Below, piece by piece: positions 17,768 through 26,079 of a DNA stretch of 50,948 nt (its first letter is position 1; each line of letters starts with the position of its first letter). The DNA lies in the NCBI GenBank assembly GCA_040007395.1, contig JBDTVG010000199.1:1-50948 (forward strand). The letters are read 5' to 3'. The stretch is from DATGFK01 sp040007395. Its GTDB lineage: Bacteria; Chloroflexota; Anaerolineae; Aggregatilineales; UBA2796. Made by a program: the position numbers and the translations under genes. Under the pieces are notes generated by a model. The model had not been told where the DNA came from, ran no database searches, and worked only from the letters and a program-made list of their open reading frames with translations.

Positions 17768-17807
17768 CCGTCGCCTACACGACCCTGCATTTTGGAAATA
17801 CCTATCA

Positions 17808-18908
17808 CTAGAAAACAATGATCCCGCGGGCGATGCTGCCTGTCAGCATGGACTCGAAGGCTTCGTTGACCTGTGCGAGGGTATATTCACGCGACACAAG
17901 CTCGTCAAGTTTGAGTTTGCCCGCCATGTACAGATCCAGCATCAGTGGGAAATCGCGGCTAGCGTTGACTGTACCGTAATAGCTGCCGCGAATCTGCTTT
18001 TCCTGTCGGGTAATGAGCGCGCTGGGGAAATTGGTATTGGTTCCCATCGGTGCTAACCCCACCAGCGTCAAGGTGCCGCCGGGTCGGGCATAAGCTAAGG
18101 CTTGTTCTTGCACGGCTGGAACACCAATCGCGTCAAAAACATGCTCCGCACCGCGACCCCCGGTAAGCTGCTGAATCGCGTCCAGCGTATCATCGCCGGA
18201 CAGCAGGGTATGAGTTGCGCCGAACTGCCGAGCGATTGCCATTTTCGCTGGGTTGCTATCGACGGCGATGATCATTTCTGCGCCACAGAATGCGGCTCCT
18301 TGAATAACATTGAGTCCGACACCGCCGCAGCCCACCACCACGACACGATCACCGGGGCGAACCTCGGCGGTATACATGGCTGCGCCGACTCCGGTGGCAA
18401 CCGCACAGCCAACCAACGCCGCGATATTCAACGGGACATCGCGCCGAATCGGGATGCAGCTTTGCTGTGGCACGACAACATACTCGCCAAAGGTCGCTAG
18501 GCCGCAGTAGTGGTACACGGGATCTGCGCCACGATGTAAACGCGGTGTGCCATCCAACATCGTGCCTGCCCAGATCGGCGCGGTGAAGGTTTCGCACAGA
18601 TTGGGCTTACCCCGCAAACAATAAAAGCATTCGCCACAGTTGGGTGCCCAATTCAACACAATGTGATCGCCGGGCTGGACTCGTTCAACGCCTTCGCCGA
18701 CGGCTTCTACCACGCCCGCGCCCTCGTGTCCCAGCACCGCCGGGAGTGGATGTTTGGTTGCGCCACTGAGGACGTGATAATCGCTGTGGCAGACCCCGCT
18801 GGCAGCAATCCGTACCAGCACTTCGCCGCGTTTGGGGGCATCCAGCGTAAGCGATTCAACGCTCAACGGTTGACCGGGTTCAGTAAGCAGCGCCGCTTGA
18901 ATTTGCAT
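17808..18908 (-). CDS. Zinc-dependent alcohol dehydrogenase
   Basis: 366 aa medium-chain dehydrogenase. Catalytic zinc ligands appear in SGVCHSDYHVLSG and VLGHEGAGVVEAVGEGV. The structural zinc lobe is present as CGECFYCLRGKPNLC. The NAD(P)-binding Rossmann motif is VVVVGCGGVGLNVIQGA, followed by IIAVDSNPAKM, an acidic residue that favours NAD+. Length fits class III-like ADHs (about 370 aa). It oxidises an alcohol or thiol-hemiacetal to aldehyde/acid level; substrate not predictable. Monocistronic by position, transcribed away from the sugar ABC transporter. Confidence 0.92.
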   Translation of the reverse strand: MQIQAALLTEPGQPLSVESLTLDAPKRGEVLVRIAASGVCHSDYHVLSGATKHPLPAVLGHEGAGVVEAVGEGVERVQPGDHIVLNWAPNCGECFYCLRGKPNLCETFTAPIWAGTMLDGTPRLHRGADPVYHYCGLATFGEYVVVPQQSCIPIRRDVPLNIAALVGCAVATGVGAAMYTAEVRPGDRVVVVGCGGVGLNVIQGAAFCGAEMIIAVDSNPAKMAIARQFGATHTLLSGDDTLDAIQQLTGGRGAEHVFDAIGVPAVQEQALAYARPGGTLTLVGLAPMGTNTNFPSALITRQEKQIRGSYYGTVNASRDFPLMLDLYMAGKLKLDELVSREYTLAQVNEAFESMLTGSIARGIIVF

Positions 18909-19037
18909 AATGATTTCTCGTAGATTAGTTAGGAACGTTTGGTATGCTTGACTCTACCATAGATAATGCGACGCGGCTTCTGGCGCGATTATAATTCCCC
19001 TTTGTAGATTAAGGGCTATTAACCGGAAGATCCCTAT

Positions 19038-19067
19038 TTGTTAAAATCACACCGTCCAATTGTTAAA
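19038..19067 (+). promoter_or_regulatory. Direct repeats TTGTTAAA upstream of sugar-binding protein gene
   Basis: TTGTTAAA occurs at 19038-19045 and again at 19060-19067, 22 bp apart start to start (two helical turns), 60-90 nt before the binding-protein ATG. Such spacing fits a regulator binding the same DNA face. I cannot pair it with a clear -35/-10 set. Confidence 0.3.
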
Positions 19068-19126
19068 GAAATTTGCTTATTATCTACTCGCTTGCTTTGT
19101 GAACATAATAGGGAGCACACGAGAAA

Positions 19127-20509
19127 ATGATCGCTCGCAGAACTTTACGTATTTTTGTTAGTTTATTCGTCCTCGCCAGCATTGCTCTGACGGCAATGAC
19201 CATCCATGCACAAACGCCTACCGAAGTGAAAGTCTGGATCGCTTTTCAGGGCGCACGTCTGGACTGGACAAAGGCTCGCGCCGATGAATTTAACAAGCAG
19301 TTCCCCCAATTCAAAGTGACTGTCGAAGGCTACAGTGGCTATGAAGAACTGCAAAAAGCTACCGACCTCGCCATTCAGCAGAAGAACGCTCCGGCAGTCG
19401 TGCAGCAGTTTGAAGCAGGTACACAACGCGCCCGCGATCTGGGTTACTACAAGCCGATTGCCGATGCGTTGGGCGACAAAAAGGAATTGAACGGTCTTAA
19501 GGTTGACTTTGAAGACTTTGTTCCCGTTATTTCAAACTACTATGTCGTCAACGGCAAGTGGACCTCGATGCCTTGGAACACCTCTACGAGCATTCTGTAT
19601 GCCAACGCCGACCAGATGAAAGCTGCCGGAATCGATAAGGTGCCTGCCACATGGCAAGAACTCGAAGCCGATTGCGCCAAAATCAATGCCAAGAAAGCCG
19701 GCCTGAAGGTTGATGGCTGCATATCATGGCCTGATCACGGCTGGTTCTTTGAACAGTGGGTTGCTCAGCAAAACGCGACCCTCGCCAACAATGACAATGG
19801 TCGTTCCGCCCGTGCCACTGAAGTGCTGCTGGACAGCAGGGCCGCGATTAATGTGGCGACATGGTGGCAGAATATGTACAAAAATGGCAACTATATCTAC
19901 ACTGGCAAGCAGCTTGACTGGGACGGTGTAGAAGGCGGCTTTAGCGCTGGCAAGTTCACTTTCATCATCAGCAGCAGCGGTGACGCTGGCGACATCCTGA
20001 CCGCCGCCAAGCCCAACAACATCAACGTCGTTGCAGGCAAGATGCCCTACGACGCAAAGGCCGGTTACGCTGGCAATATCATCGGTGGTGCTAGCTTGTG
20101 GTTAGTCAAGGATCTCGATCCCAAAGTCGAAGAAGGCGCGTTGACTTGGTTGCTGTTTCTGACCGACACCAAGAACGCCGCCGACTGGCACAAGATTTCG
20201 GGCTACATTCCGATCCGTGCTAGCGCCGCGAAAGCACTCGAAGACGAGGGTTGGTTCAAGCAGAATCCCGTTTTCGCAGTAGGTGGTCAGCAGTTGGCAG
20301 ACAGCAAAGTTACCTTTGCAACGCAGGGCGCGATCATGGGAACCTTCCCCGGCACCCGCGATCTGGTCACGGGCACAATGGAAAGCCTGATGCTCAAGGG
20401 TGGCGACCCGGTGGAAGCCTTCAAGAAGATCAAAACTGACGCGGATAAACTGCTGGCGGACTACAATTCGCTGAACGTCGCCGACGCAGCCGCGACTCCT
20501 GCCAAGTAA
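19127..20509 (+). CDS. Sugar ABC transporter substrate-binding protein (family 1, UgpB-like)
   Basis: 460 aa extracellular solute-binding protein. A Sec signal peptide covers roughly residues 1-28 (basic RRTLR, hydrophobic core VSLFVLASIALTAM, cleavage near IHAQ). There is no lipobox cysteine, unusual for a monoderm-style binding protein. The mature part resembles family 1 proteins for glycerol-3-phosphate or oligosaccharides: VQQFEAGTQRARDLGYYKPI, SMPWNTSTSILYANADQM and LWLVKDLDPKVEEGALTWLL. First gene of an importer operon with two permeases; the ATPase is not encoded here and is probably shared. Confidence 0.92.
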   Translation: MIARRTLRIFVSLFVLASIALTAMTIHAQTPTEVKVWIAFQGARLDWTKARADEFNKQFPQFKVTVEGYSGYEELQKATDLAIQQKNAPAVVQQFEAGTQRARDLGYYKPIADALGDKKELNGLKVDFEDFVPVISNYYVVNGKWTSMPWNTSTSILYANADQMKAAGIDKVPATWQELEADCAKINAKKAGLKVDGCISWPDHGWFFEQWVAQQNATLANNDNGRSARATEVLLDSRAAINVATWWQNMYKNGNYIYTGKQLDWDGVEGGFSAGKFTFIISSSGDAGDILTAAKPNNINVVAGKMPYDAKAGYAGNIIGGASLWLVKDLDPKVEEGALTWLLFLTDTKNAADWHKISGYIPIRASAAKALEDEGWFKQNPVFAVGGQQLADSKVTFATQGAIMGTFPGTRDLVTGTMESLMLKGGDPVEAFKKIKTDADKLLADYNSLNVADAAATPAK

Positions 20510-20538
20510 GTTCGTTTCTCACTCATAAGTGTTTTCCT

Positions 20539-20568
20539 GAGGGGATGGGGTCTGCACCCCACCCCCTC
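20539..20568 (+). terminator. Strong hairpin between binding-protein and permease genes
   Basis: Arms 20539-20551 and 20556-20568 pair over 13 positions with one A-C mismatch and a CTGC loop, followed by TTTGGTTCTATT. It lies 30 nt after the binding-protein stop and 26 nt before the permease start. In other ABC operons such stem-loops act as partial terminators or 3' stabilisers that raise binding-protein expression over permeases; that role is inferred here. Confidence 0.7.
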
Positions 20569-20594
20569 TTTGGTTCTATTGGGGGTGATTGCAC

Positions 20595-21794
20595 ATGCTG
20601 ACCGCTACGCCTCTGTTGTTGAGTGGGATCGCAGCGCTGATTGGCGCGATCATTGTGGGCTATACCTTTGTACGCTTGCACCAATCCGTAGCACTCGGTG
20701 CAGCGCTCGGCGCAGTTGCGGGAGCCGTTGGGCCATTGATCTTCATGGTTCCGCTGGGCTACTGTACCTTCAACCCAGAAGTCTCAACCGCGACTATCCT
20801 ATTCGGCTTGCTACTGGTTGCTGTCGGGACGGCAGTCACCGTGTCTGGCGCAAACTGGCTGGCTCAGTGGCGTTTTCGGGCGAGTCATCCCAATAACATC
20901 GAAGCTACCTCGCAAGGCTTGTTCAAGGGATTTTTCACACCGTGGCTGCTATTGCTGCCGACTCTGATTATTCTGGCGGTGTTTCTGTACTATCCATCGC
21001 TGGATACTCTCCGCCTTTCGACGCTGTTGAGCTATATCGGCATTCCGCGCACAAAATTCATTTGTGTCGAGAATTTCACAACGCTCCTTGGCAGTTCGGA
21101 ATACCTATACAGCGTCGCCATTACACTGATCATTGCGGCGGTTACGGTTGGACTTGGGTTAGTCTTGTCCCTGCTGATTGCGACCGCAGCCTTCCAACCT
21201 GTCAAAGGAGCCAATGTCTATCGCACGCTGCTCATTTGGCCTTATGCGCTGTCGCCCGTTGTCGCAGGTATCGTCTTTTTCCTGCTGTTCAGCCCAATCG
21301 TCGGGATCATCAACCATCTGCTTGACAGCGTGTTCGGTCTGAAACTGCCATGGTTAACCGACCCGATTCTGGCTCCGATTGCCGTCATTCTCGCCAGCGT
21401 CTGGAAATCGTTGGGCTTCGGCATTCTGTTTTATATTGCTGGGTTACAAAATGTTCCCAACGATCTCCGTGAGGCCGCTTCGATTGATGGCGCAAATACG
21501 CCGCAGCGCTTCTGGTATATTGTAGTACCGTTACTTTCACCTATCACTTTCTTTCTGATTATCACGAATATGTCCTATGCTTTTTTTGACATTTTTGGGA
21601 CAGTAGATGTGATGACCAAAGGTGGCCCAGTGGGTGCAACCTCGGTGATGATCTATAAAATCTACCAAACAGGTGTTAGCTCCGGCAATCTGGGCCAAGC
21701 GTCGGCGCAATCCATTCTGCTATTTGTGATGGTCATCGGTCTAACCGTCTTCCAGTTCTACTCAACAGGTCGTCAGGTGAATTACAATGCGTAG
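20595..21794 (+). CDS. Sugar ABC transporter permease (UgpA/MalF type) with N-terminal extension
   Basis: 399 aa from the ATG at 20595, preceded by GGGGGTG. The conserved permease core starts near residue 105 (FTPWLLLLPTLIILAVFLYY) and includes the EAA loop REAASIDGANTPQRFWYIVV that contacts the ATPase. UgpA-type proteins are usually about 290-300 aa. Here about 100 extra residues with three predicted helices precede the core (PLLLSGIAALIGAIIVGYTF onward). That extension is reminiscent of MalF-like insertions but sits at the very N-terminus. Works with the adjacent binding protein and second permease. Confidence 0.92.
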   Translation: MLTATPLLLSGIAALIGAIIVGYTFVRLHQSVALGAALGAVAGAVGPLIFMVPLGYCTFNPEVSTATILFGLLLVAVGTAVTVSGANWLAQWRFRASHPNNIEATSQGLFKGFFTPWLLLLPTLIILAVFLYYPSLDTLRLSTLLSYIGIPRTKFICVENFTTLLGSSEYLYSVAITLIIAAVTVGLGLVLSLLIATAAFQPVKGANVYRTLLIWPYALSPVVAGIVFFLLFSPIVGIINHLLDSVFGLKLPWLTDPILAPIAVILASVWKSLGFGILFYIAGLQNVPNDLREAASIDGANTPQRFWYIVVPLLSPITFFLIITNMSYAFFDIFGTVDVMTKGGPVGATSVMIYKIYQTGVSSGNLGQASAQSILLFVMVIGLTVFQFYSTGRQVNYNA

Positions 21795-21806
21795 GGTAAA
21801 CAAATC

Positions 21807-22682
21807 ATGACTACCATAACCCAAGAAGTAACCGTTACCCCCACCCGTAAAGCGAGTCGCCCTGCATGGCTGCCTAAACGCTGGTATACCCACCTCATTT
21901 TGTGGATAGCGTGCTTTCTGTTGGGGCTACCGCTACTCTATTCATTCATGATCGGCACACAAAACAACGCCGAAGTGTATACCTACAAATTCGGCATTGG
22001 TTCAACCTTGCAAGACAACCTTGTGAATGCCCTGATCACGCGCAATCTAGGGCAGTTTATGCTCAACACCATTTTGGTGGCCTTCATCATCACCGTTGGC
22101 AAAACGATCCTCTCGCTGCTGTCGGGCTTGGCCTTTGTCTACTTCCGCTTTCCCGGCAAATGGATTGTGTATGACTTTGTACTGCTGACATTGATGATGC
22201 CCACCGAAGTCTTGATCATCGCGTTGTCGCGCCTTGTGGTGCAGCTTGACTGGCCTAAAAACGCTTATCTGCTGGCGTTAACTGTTCCATTTTTGGCAAG
22301 CGCGACAGGTACATTCCTATTCCGGCAGCATTTCGCCAATATCCCGGCGGAGCTTTCGGAAGCCGCCCAGCTTGACGGGGCGACCCCGTTGCAATTTCTG
22401 TTCCAGATCCTCATCCCGGTAAGCTGGAACACGATTGGCGCACTCGCCGTGATCCAGTTCGTATACGTGTGGAATATGTACCTGTGGCCCCGAATCATTG
22501 TTCAGGATAACAGCCGCCAATTGATTCAAGTTGGGCTAAGTACCCTCGTCGGGACGGATACGGCGATGCAGTTTGGCCCGATGATGCTCGGTGCGGTGAT
22601 CGCCAGCGTGCCACCAGTGATCGTCTTTGTGCTGCTCCAGAAGCAGTTTATGAGTGGCTTTGCCCTGACCCGCGATAAATAG
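21807..22682 (+). CDS. Sugar ABC transporter permease (UgpE/MalG type)
   Basis: 291 aa, six membrane helices. First helix LILWIACFLLGLPLLYSFMI; EAA loop ELSEAAQLDGATPLQFLFQI with the canonical G; final segment PPVIVFVLLQKQFMSGFALT typical of MalG/UgpE. It starts 12 nt after the first permease stop and would form the heterodimeric channel with it. No ATPase gene follows; the region beyond is a dispersed repeat and a convergent gene. Confidence 0.93.
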   Translation: MTTITQEVTVTPTRKASRPAWLPKRWYTHLILWIACFLLGLPLLYSFMIGTQNNAEVYTYKFGIGSTLQDNLVNALITRNLGQFMLNTILVAFIITVGKTILSLLSGLAFVYFRFPGKWIVYDFVLLTLMMPTEVLIIALSRLVVQLDWPKNAYLLALTVPFLASATGTFLFRQHFANIPAELSEAAQLDGATPLQFLFQILIPVSWNTIGALAVIQFVYVWNMYLWPRIIVQDNSRQLIQVGLSTLVGTDTAMQFGPMMLGAVIASVPPVIVFVLLQKQFMSGFALTRDK

Positions 22683-22734
22683 CCGCTAAACAGCGCTGGG
22701 TCAGGGCTGCCTAAAGCGCTATTTCATTCGGAAA

Positions 22735-22832
22735 GCTACCCTAACCCTCGACTCTCGCCGCGCAAACGGAGCCGTATCCGGAAAGCCCCTCTCTACGGAG
22801 TCGGGAGCGAGAGGGATTTAGGGTTAGGAGCA
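22735..22832. repeat. Dispersed inverted-repeat element, copy 1
   Basis: Left end CTACCCTAACCCTCGACTC and right end GAGAGGGATTTAGGGTTAGG are imperfect inverted copies of each other and match the ends of three further elements at 30184, 40643 and 45671. The most diverged of the four. Its right part encodes the last 11 residues and the stop codon of the convergent FHA gene. Confidence 0.75.
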
Positions 22833-24913
22833 CGCAGCACATATAACAATTCCAGCGTTGTCGGCGTGTGCGTGATCGCCGTCGAAGTGTGTGTCGGCGG
22901 CGCAGTAGGAGTCTTGCTCGGCGCGGTTAAAGATTGAGCCGTCTTCGTTGCCGCCGGAGTAGGCGAGAGTGTAGTGGTAGCGGTAGGTGGTGCGCTGGTG
23001 GGCGTTTGGGTTGGTGTAACGCTCGGCGGTACAGGCGTGGTCATAATCGCCGTCAGGGCGTCTGGGGTAAAGTCAGTACAAGTGACAGTGCTAGCGTCCA
23101 ACCATGCCTGCAAATCCGGGGCGGGCGCGAGATGAATCCATTTGCCGCTTGCATCGCGACCATCAGGGCCAACGTTGCTATTGGCTGCCAGCGTATTCGT
23201 CACTGGATAATTCGTTCCCGGCCCCGCATAAACCTTCGTTTTGTCAGCAGTGACCTTGCACGTTGGATTCTGGATCTCGACGCGCACCGACTGGTCAGTC
23301 TGTTTGCCATCCGTACCCGTTGCGACCAACTTCAATTCGACGGAATCACGCGGCGTACCCGTCAGGGTGATCTGTCCAACGGCGGGTTGGGTCCTGTCGT
23401 CTGGTTTTCCCGTGAGCGCTTCAAGACCAACGAAGCGAATATTGTTCGCGCCATCAACATCCCAACTCAGATTGATGTTCTGGCGGACATTTCGCAGCAG
23501 CGGATTAGGCGTGATGACAAAGGCGTTCACCTTGAGCGCCGGATTGACCACCACCTGTACTTCCTGCACCGCCGATTCGCCGCCATTGTGCGCTACAACG
23601 CTAAAGGTGCGTGTGCCAACACCGGTCATGGTCTGTGTATAAGTGTTCGCTGGTGGATCGACGGTGACAGGTGCGGCGTTGTCAAGCTGAACGGTAACTT
23701 CGCTGGTATCAGTTGCCGCCCAAGTGAGCGTGACCGCATCGCCTTCGGTCAGGCTGGCGGCTGAGGCCACCAAGCTCGTGATCACTGGCGTGCGTGGGCG
23801 GCTCAAGAACGCAATTGACCCGATAACGGCGGCGAGCACCAGAATGATCATCGCCGGAACAACCACTGTCGGAACCCACTGCGGCAGCGCGGGTTTTTCC
23901 AGCAGCACTCCTTGAACGGCTGCCAGAAAACCAGAGGGGTTCTGAGCGCGAGCGAGAATATCAAAGCGACGTTCTCGCGTTTTGCCAAGCAGCGGTTGGT
24001 GCGCGGATCGCACATAGCCTTTCACCGAGCGCTGTTCGCCCGCCGCCAATGTAATTTGCGACGGTTGAATCGCAAAAACAAGATCATCGCCGGGAGCCGC
24101 ACCACTCAATAACAGTGGCAAAGGTTCGCTCCCCTGATTATGTAGATAAACTTCAAAGGGAGTAGCGCTGTCGATGCGGGGTGTCCCCATGACAATCCCG
24201 AAGCCGCTGTACGCCCGCAGCGTTAGGATCATCGGGATGTCGATAGACTGCCCCGACTTTGCGTGAACCCGTACCTTTACCGTATATTTGCCGGGAGCGC
24301 TTTCGCTGCGGCGCAGTGGTTTGAAACTAATGAGCACCGCCGCATTGCCACCCGGCGGTATTTCCATTTCCGAGCGATCCGTGCGTATCCACGTTTTAGG
24401 AACCCCATCAAAATCGATAGTGAAACGATCCGGTTCGCTGCCGCTGTTATAGATCGTCAGGCTGGCTTGAACATAAACACCGGGGGTAACTGGCTGGGTG
24501 GGCGGGTCGAGTTCGACCTTGAAAGTCGGCTGCGAAAGCTCGATACGCCGCGTTTCCATGACATTTTGCTCAAGGAAAATCGGCTGGGTCGGCATCTCCT
24601 CGCTTTCATCCTGCGGCATATAGATCAGCCGAATGTCACCCAGTTGGATTTCTTCGCCACCATGTAGGACAATCGGGTCGTGGGCTTTAATACGCTCGCC
24701 GTCCAGATACGTGCCGTTGACCGACTCTAAGTCTTCAAGGAAGACATCCTGATCTTTGCGGGTCAGGCTGATGTGGTAACGCGAAACAGCAGTCGTGTCC
24801 AAAACAATATCATTGCCCGTCGAACGCCCGATTGCAATGCTCGGTTTTTCGAGTTGATAACTTTCAATTGGCCCATCAGGCCAGTAAACATCAAGTTTGC
24901 CGTAAGCCATCAT
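22793..24913 (-). CDS. FHA-domain membrane protein with extracellular SH3b and Pro/Thr-rich tail
   Basis: 706 aa. FHA domain at residues about 22-98 with the phosphothreonine-binding signature: GRSTGNDIVL, SRYHISL, SVNGTYLDG. Residues 130-340 hold two NEW3/Ig-like domains (e.g. YVQASLTIYNSGSEPDRF, EIPPGGNAAVLISFKP). One membrane helix is at about 348-370 (VVVPAMIILVLAAVIGSIAF). Then come two Ig-like domains, a bacterial SH3-like domain (KTKVYAGPGTNYPVTNTL) and a Pro/Thr-rich tail. FHA domains bind phosphorylated partners of Ser/Thr kinases. Start at 24913 has an AAAGGA site 6 nt upstream. The final 11 residues come from the dispersed repeat. Confidence 0.88.
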   Translation of the reverse strand: MMAYGKLDVYWPDGPIESYQLEKPSIAIGRSTGNDIVLDTTAVSRYHISLTRKDQDVFLEDLESVNGTYLDGERIKAHDPIVLHGGEEIQLGDIRLIYMPQDESEEMPTQPIFLEQNVMETRRIELSQPTFKVELDPPTQPVTPGVYVQASLTIYNSGSEPDRFTIDFDGVPKTWIRTDRSEMEIPPGGNAAVLISFKPLRRSESAPGKYTVKVRVHAKSGQSIDIPMILTLRAYSGFGIVMGTPRIDSATPFEVYLHNQGSEPLPLLLSGAAPGDDLVFAIQPSQITLAAGEQRSVKGYVRSAHQPLLGKTRERRFDILARAQNPSGFLAAVQGVLLEKPALPQWVPTVVVPAMIILVLAAVIGSIAFLSRPRTPVITSLVASAASLTEGDAVTLTWAATDTSEVTVQLDNAAPVTVDPPANTYTQTMTGVGTRTFSVVAHNGGESAVQEVQVVVNPALKVNAFVITPNPLLRNVRQNINLSWDVDGANNIRFVGLEALTGKPDDRTQPAVGQITLTGTPRDSVELKLVATGTDGKQTDQSVRVEIQNPTCKVTADKTKVYAGPGTNYPVTNTLAANSNVGPDGRDASGKWIHLAPAPDLQAWLDASTVTCTDFTPDALTAIMTTPVPPSVTPTQTPTSAPPTATTTLSPTPAATKTAQSLTAPSKTPTAPPTHTSTAITHTPTTLELLYVLRAPNPKSLSLPTP

Positions 24914-25170
24914 TGCCCATCCTTTAAGGTGAGCCGGAGTGTAGCATTGAGTTCAATAAACAGCAATCGCTGTACGGCGATTAAAGCTGTCAAACACTAC
25001 ACAAACAAAACCTTATTTCCATCGCCAACGCCAGAGCGTGAATTCCTTGTCTTTTAAATCGATGATGCTAGACTTGGCACGAGTACATCGTAAATTGTGT
25101 AAACTCCCGACCCGCTACAGGCATTCGAGCCAGCACGCTAAACGCTTTGAATGCTATAGGACAAAGCCCC

Positions 25171-26079
25171 TTGAAACAGTTTGCATCACGCATAACGCAG
25201 AATCATTTATGGCGTAGCCTCATCGTTGTTGGCGGGTTGGTGCTGGCGATTCTGAGCATCAGTGTGCCACACTTACTAGCCCAACAAGCTGTCGTCGTTA
25301 ACCTAGAATTCGACTATATCCGGCAGGGATCGCTCGGTGTGGTCACGCTGAGTGGCTCCGATGTGGTCGGAGGCGTGGCAACAGCGCTAGGCCGGACTTA
25401 CCCGTTCTTCCCGACCAGCAAAGGCTATGCCAGTCTAGTCACTGCGCCGCTGGATCAGAAGATTCAAGACTACCCGCTAACGGTGACGATTATGACCCGC
25501 AGCGGTGCTACTGCACACTGGGACGGGACGCTGAAGGTTGCATCGGGCGAGTTTGTCGCTGAAACGCCCTATATCCTGCCGAGCGACAAGCTTTTCTTAC
25601 TGGCTGACCAGATTCAGAAAAGTGAAGACGAAAAGCTCATTTCGACCTACAGTATGGTCACGCCTGCCCATTACTGGGAAGGGACATTTTCCCCGCCTGT
25701 CAATGGGGCGTTTACTGCGCCGTTCGGAAGTTGGCGTATCTACAACGGCGGTATCCGGTCACGGCACACGGGTCAGGACTTTCGCGCTGTTTCGGGGACT
25801 CCGGTGCTTGCCTCGGCAAATGGACGGGTCGCGCTTTCACAACCGCTGGATATTCACGGCGAGAGCGTCATCATCGATCATGGCTGGGGTATCTTCACCG
25901 AATACTCGCACATGACGACCCGCTTTGTCGTACCAGGTCAGTTTGTCTTGCAAGGCGATATATTGGGACTTAGCGGTACGACTGGACGTAGTACGGGGCC
26001 GCATGTCCACTGGGAAGTTGCCGTGAACGGGATCTGGGTCAACCCGATCACCTTCCTGCAAACTAAACTGCCCAATTAA
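25171..26079 (+). CDS. M23 family (LytM) metallopeptidase
   Basis: 302 aa from TTG 25171, chosen for AGGA at 25158-25161, 9 nt upstream; TTG 25147 is the alternative. An N-terminal signal/anchor helix (SLIVVGGLVLAILSISVPHL) is followed by a beta-rich region and a C-terminal LytM domain with the zinc-binding residues in RHTGQDFRAVSGTPV (H, D) and TGPHVHWEVAVNG (HxH). Such enzymes cleave peptidoglycan cross-bridges outside the membrane or, if inactive, regulate amidases; here all expected zinc ligands are present. Its stop abuts the stop of the convergent DUF5667-type gene with no spacer. Confidence 0.9.
   Translation: MKQFASRITQNHLWRSLIVVGGLVLAILSISVPHLLAQQAVVVNLEFDYIRQGSLGVVTLSGSDVVGGVATALGRTYPFFPTSKGYASLVTAPLDQKIQDYPLTVTIMTRSGATAHWDGTLKVASGEFVAETPYILPSDKLFLLADQIQKSEDEKLISTYSMVTPAHYWEGTFSPPVNGAFTAPFGSWRIYNGGIRSRHTGQDFRAVSGTPVLASANGRVALSQPLDIHGESVIIDHGWGIFTEYSHMTTRFVVPGQFVLQGDILGLSGTTGRSTGPHVHWEVAVNGIWVNPITFLQTKLPN

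Noticed and set aside
22934..23764. 276-codon plus-strand open frame
   Set aside because: Antisense to the FHA gene; Arg-rich composition typical of a shadow frame, and no domain recognisable.
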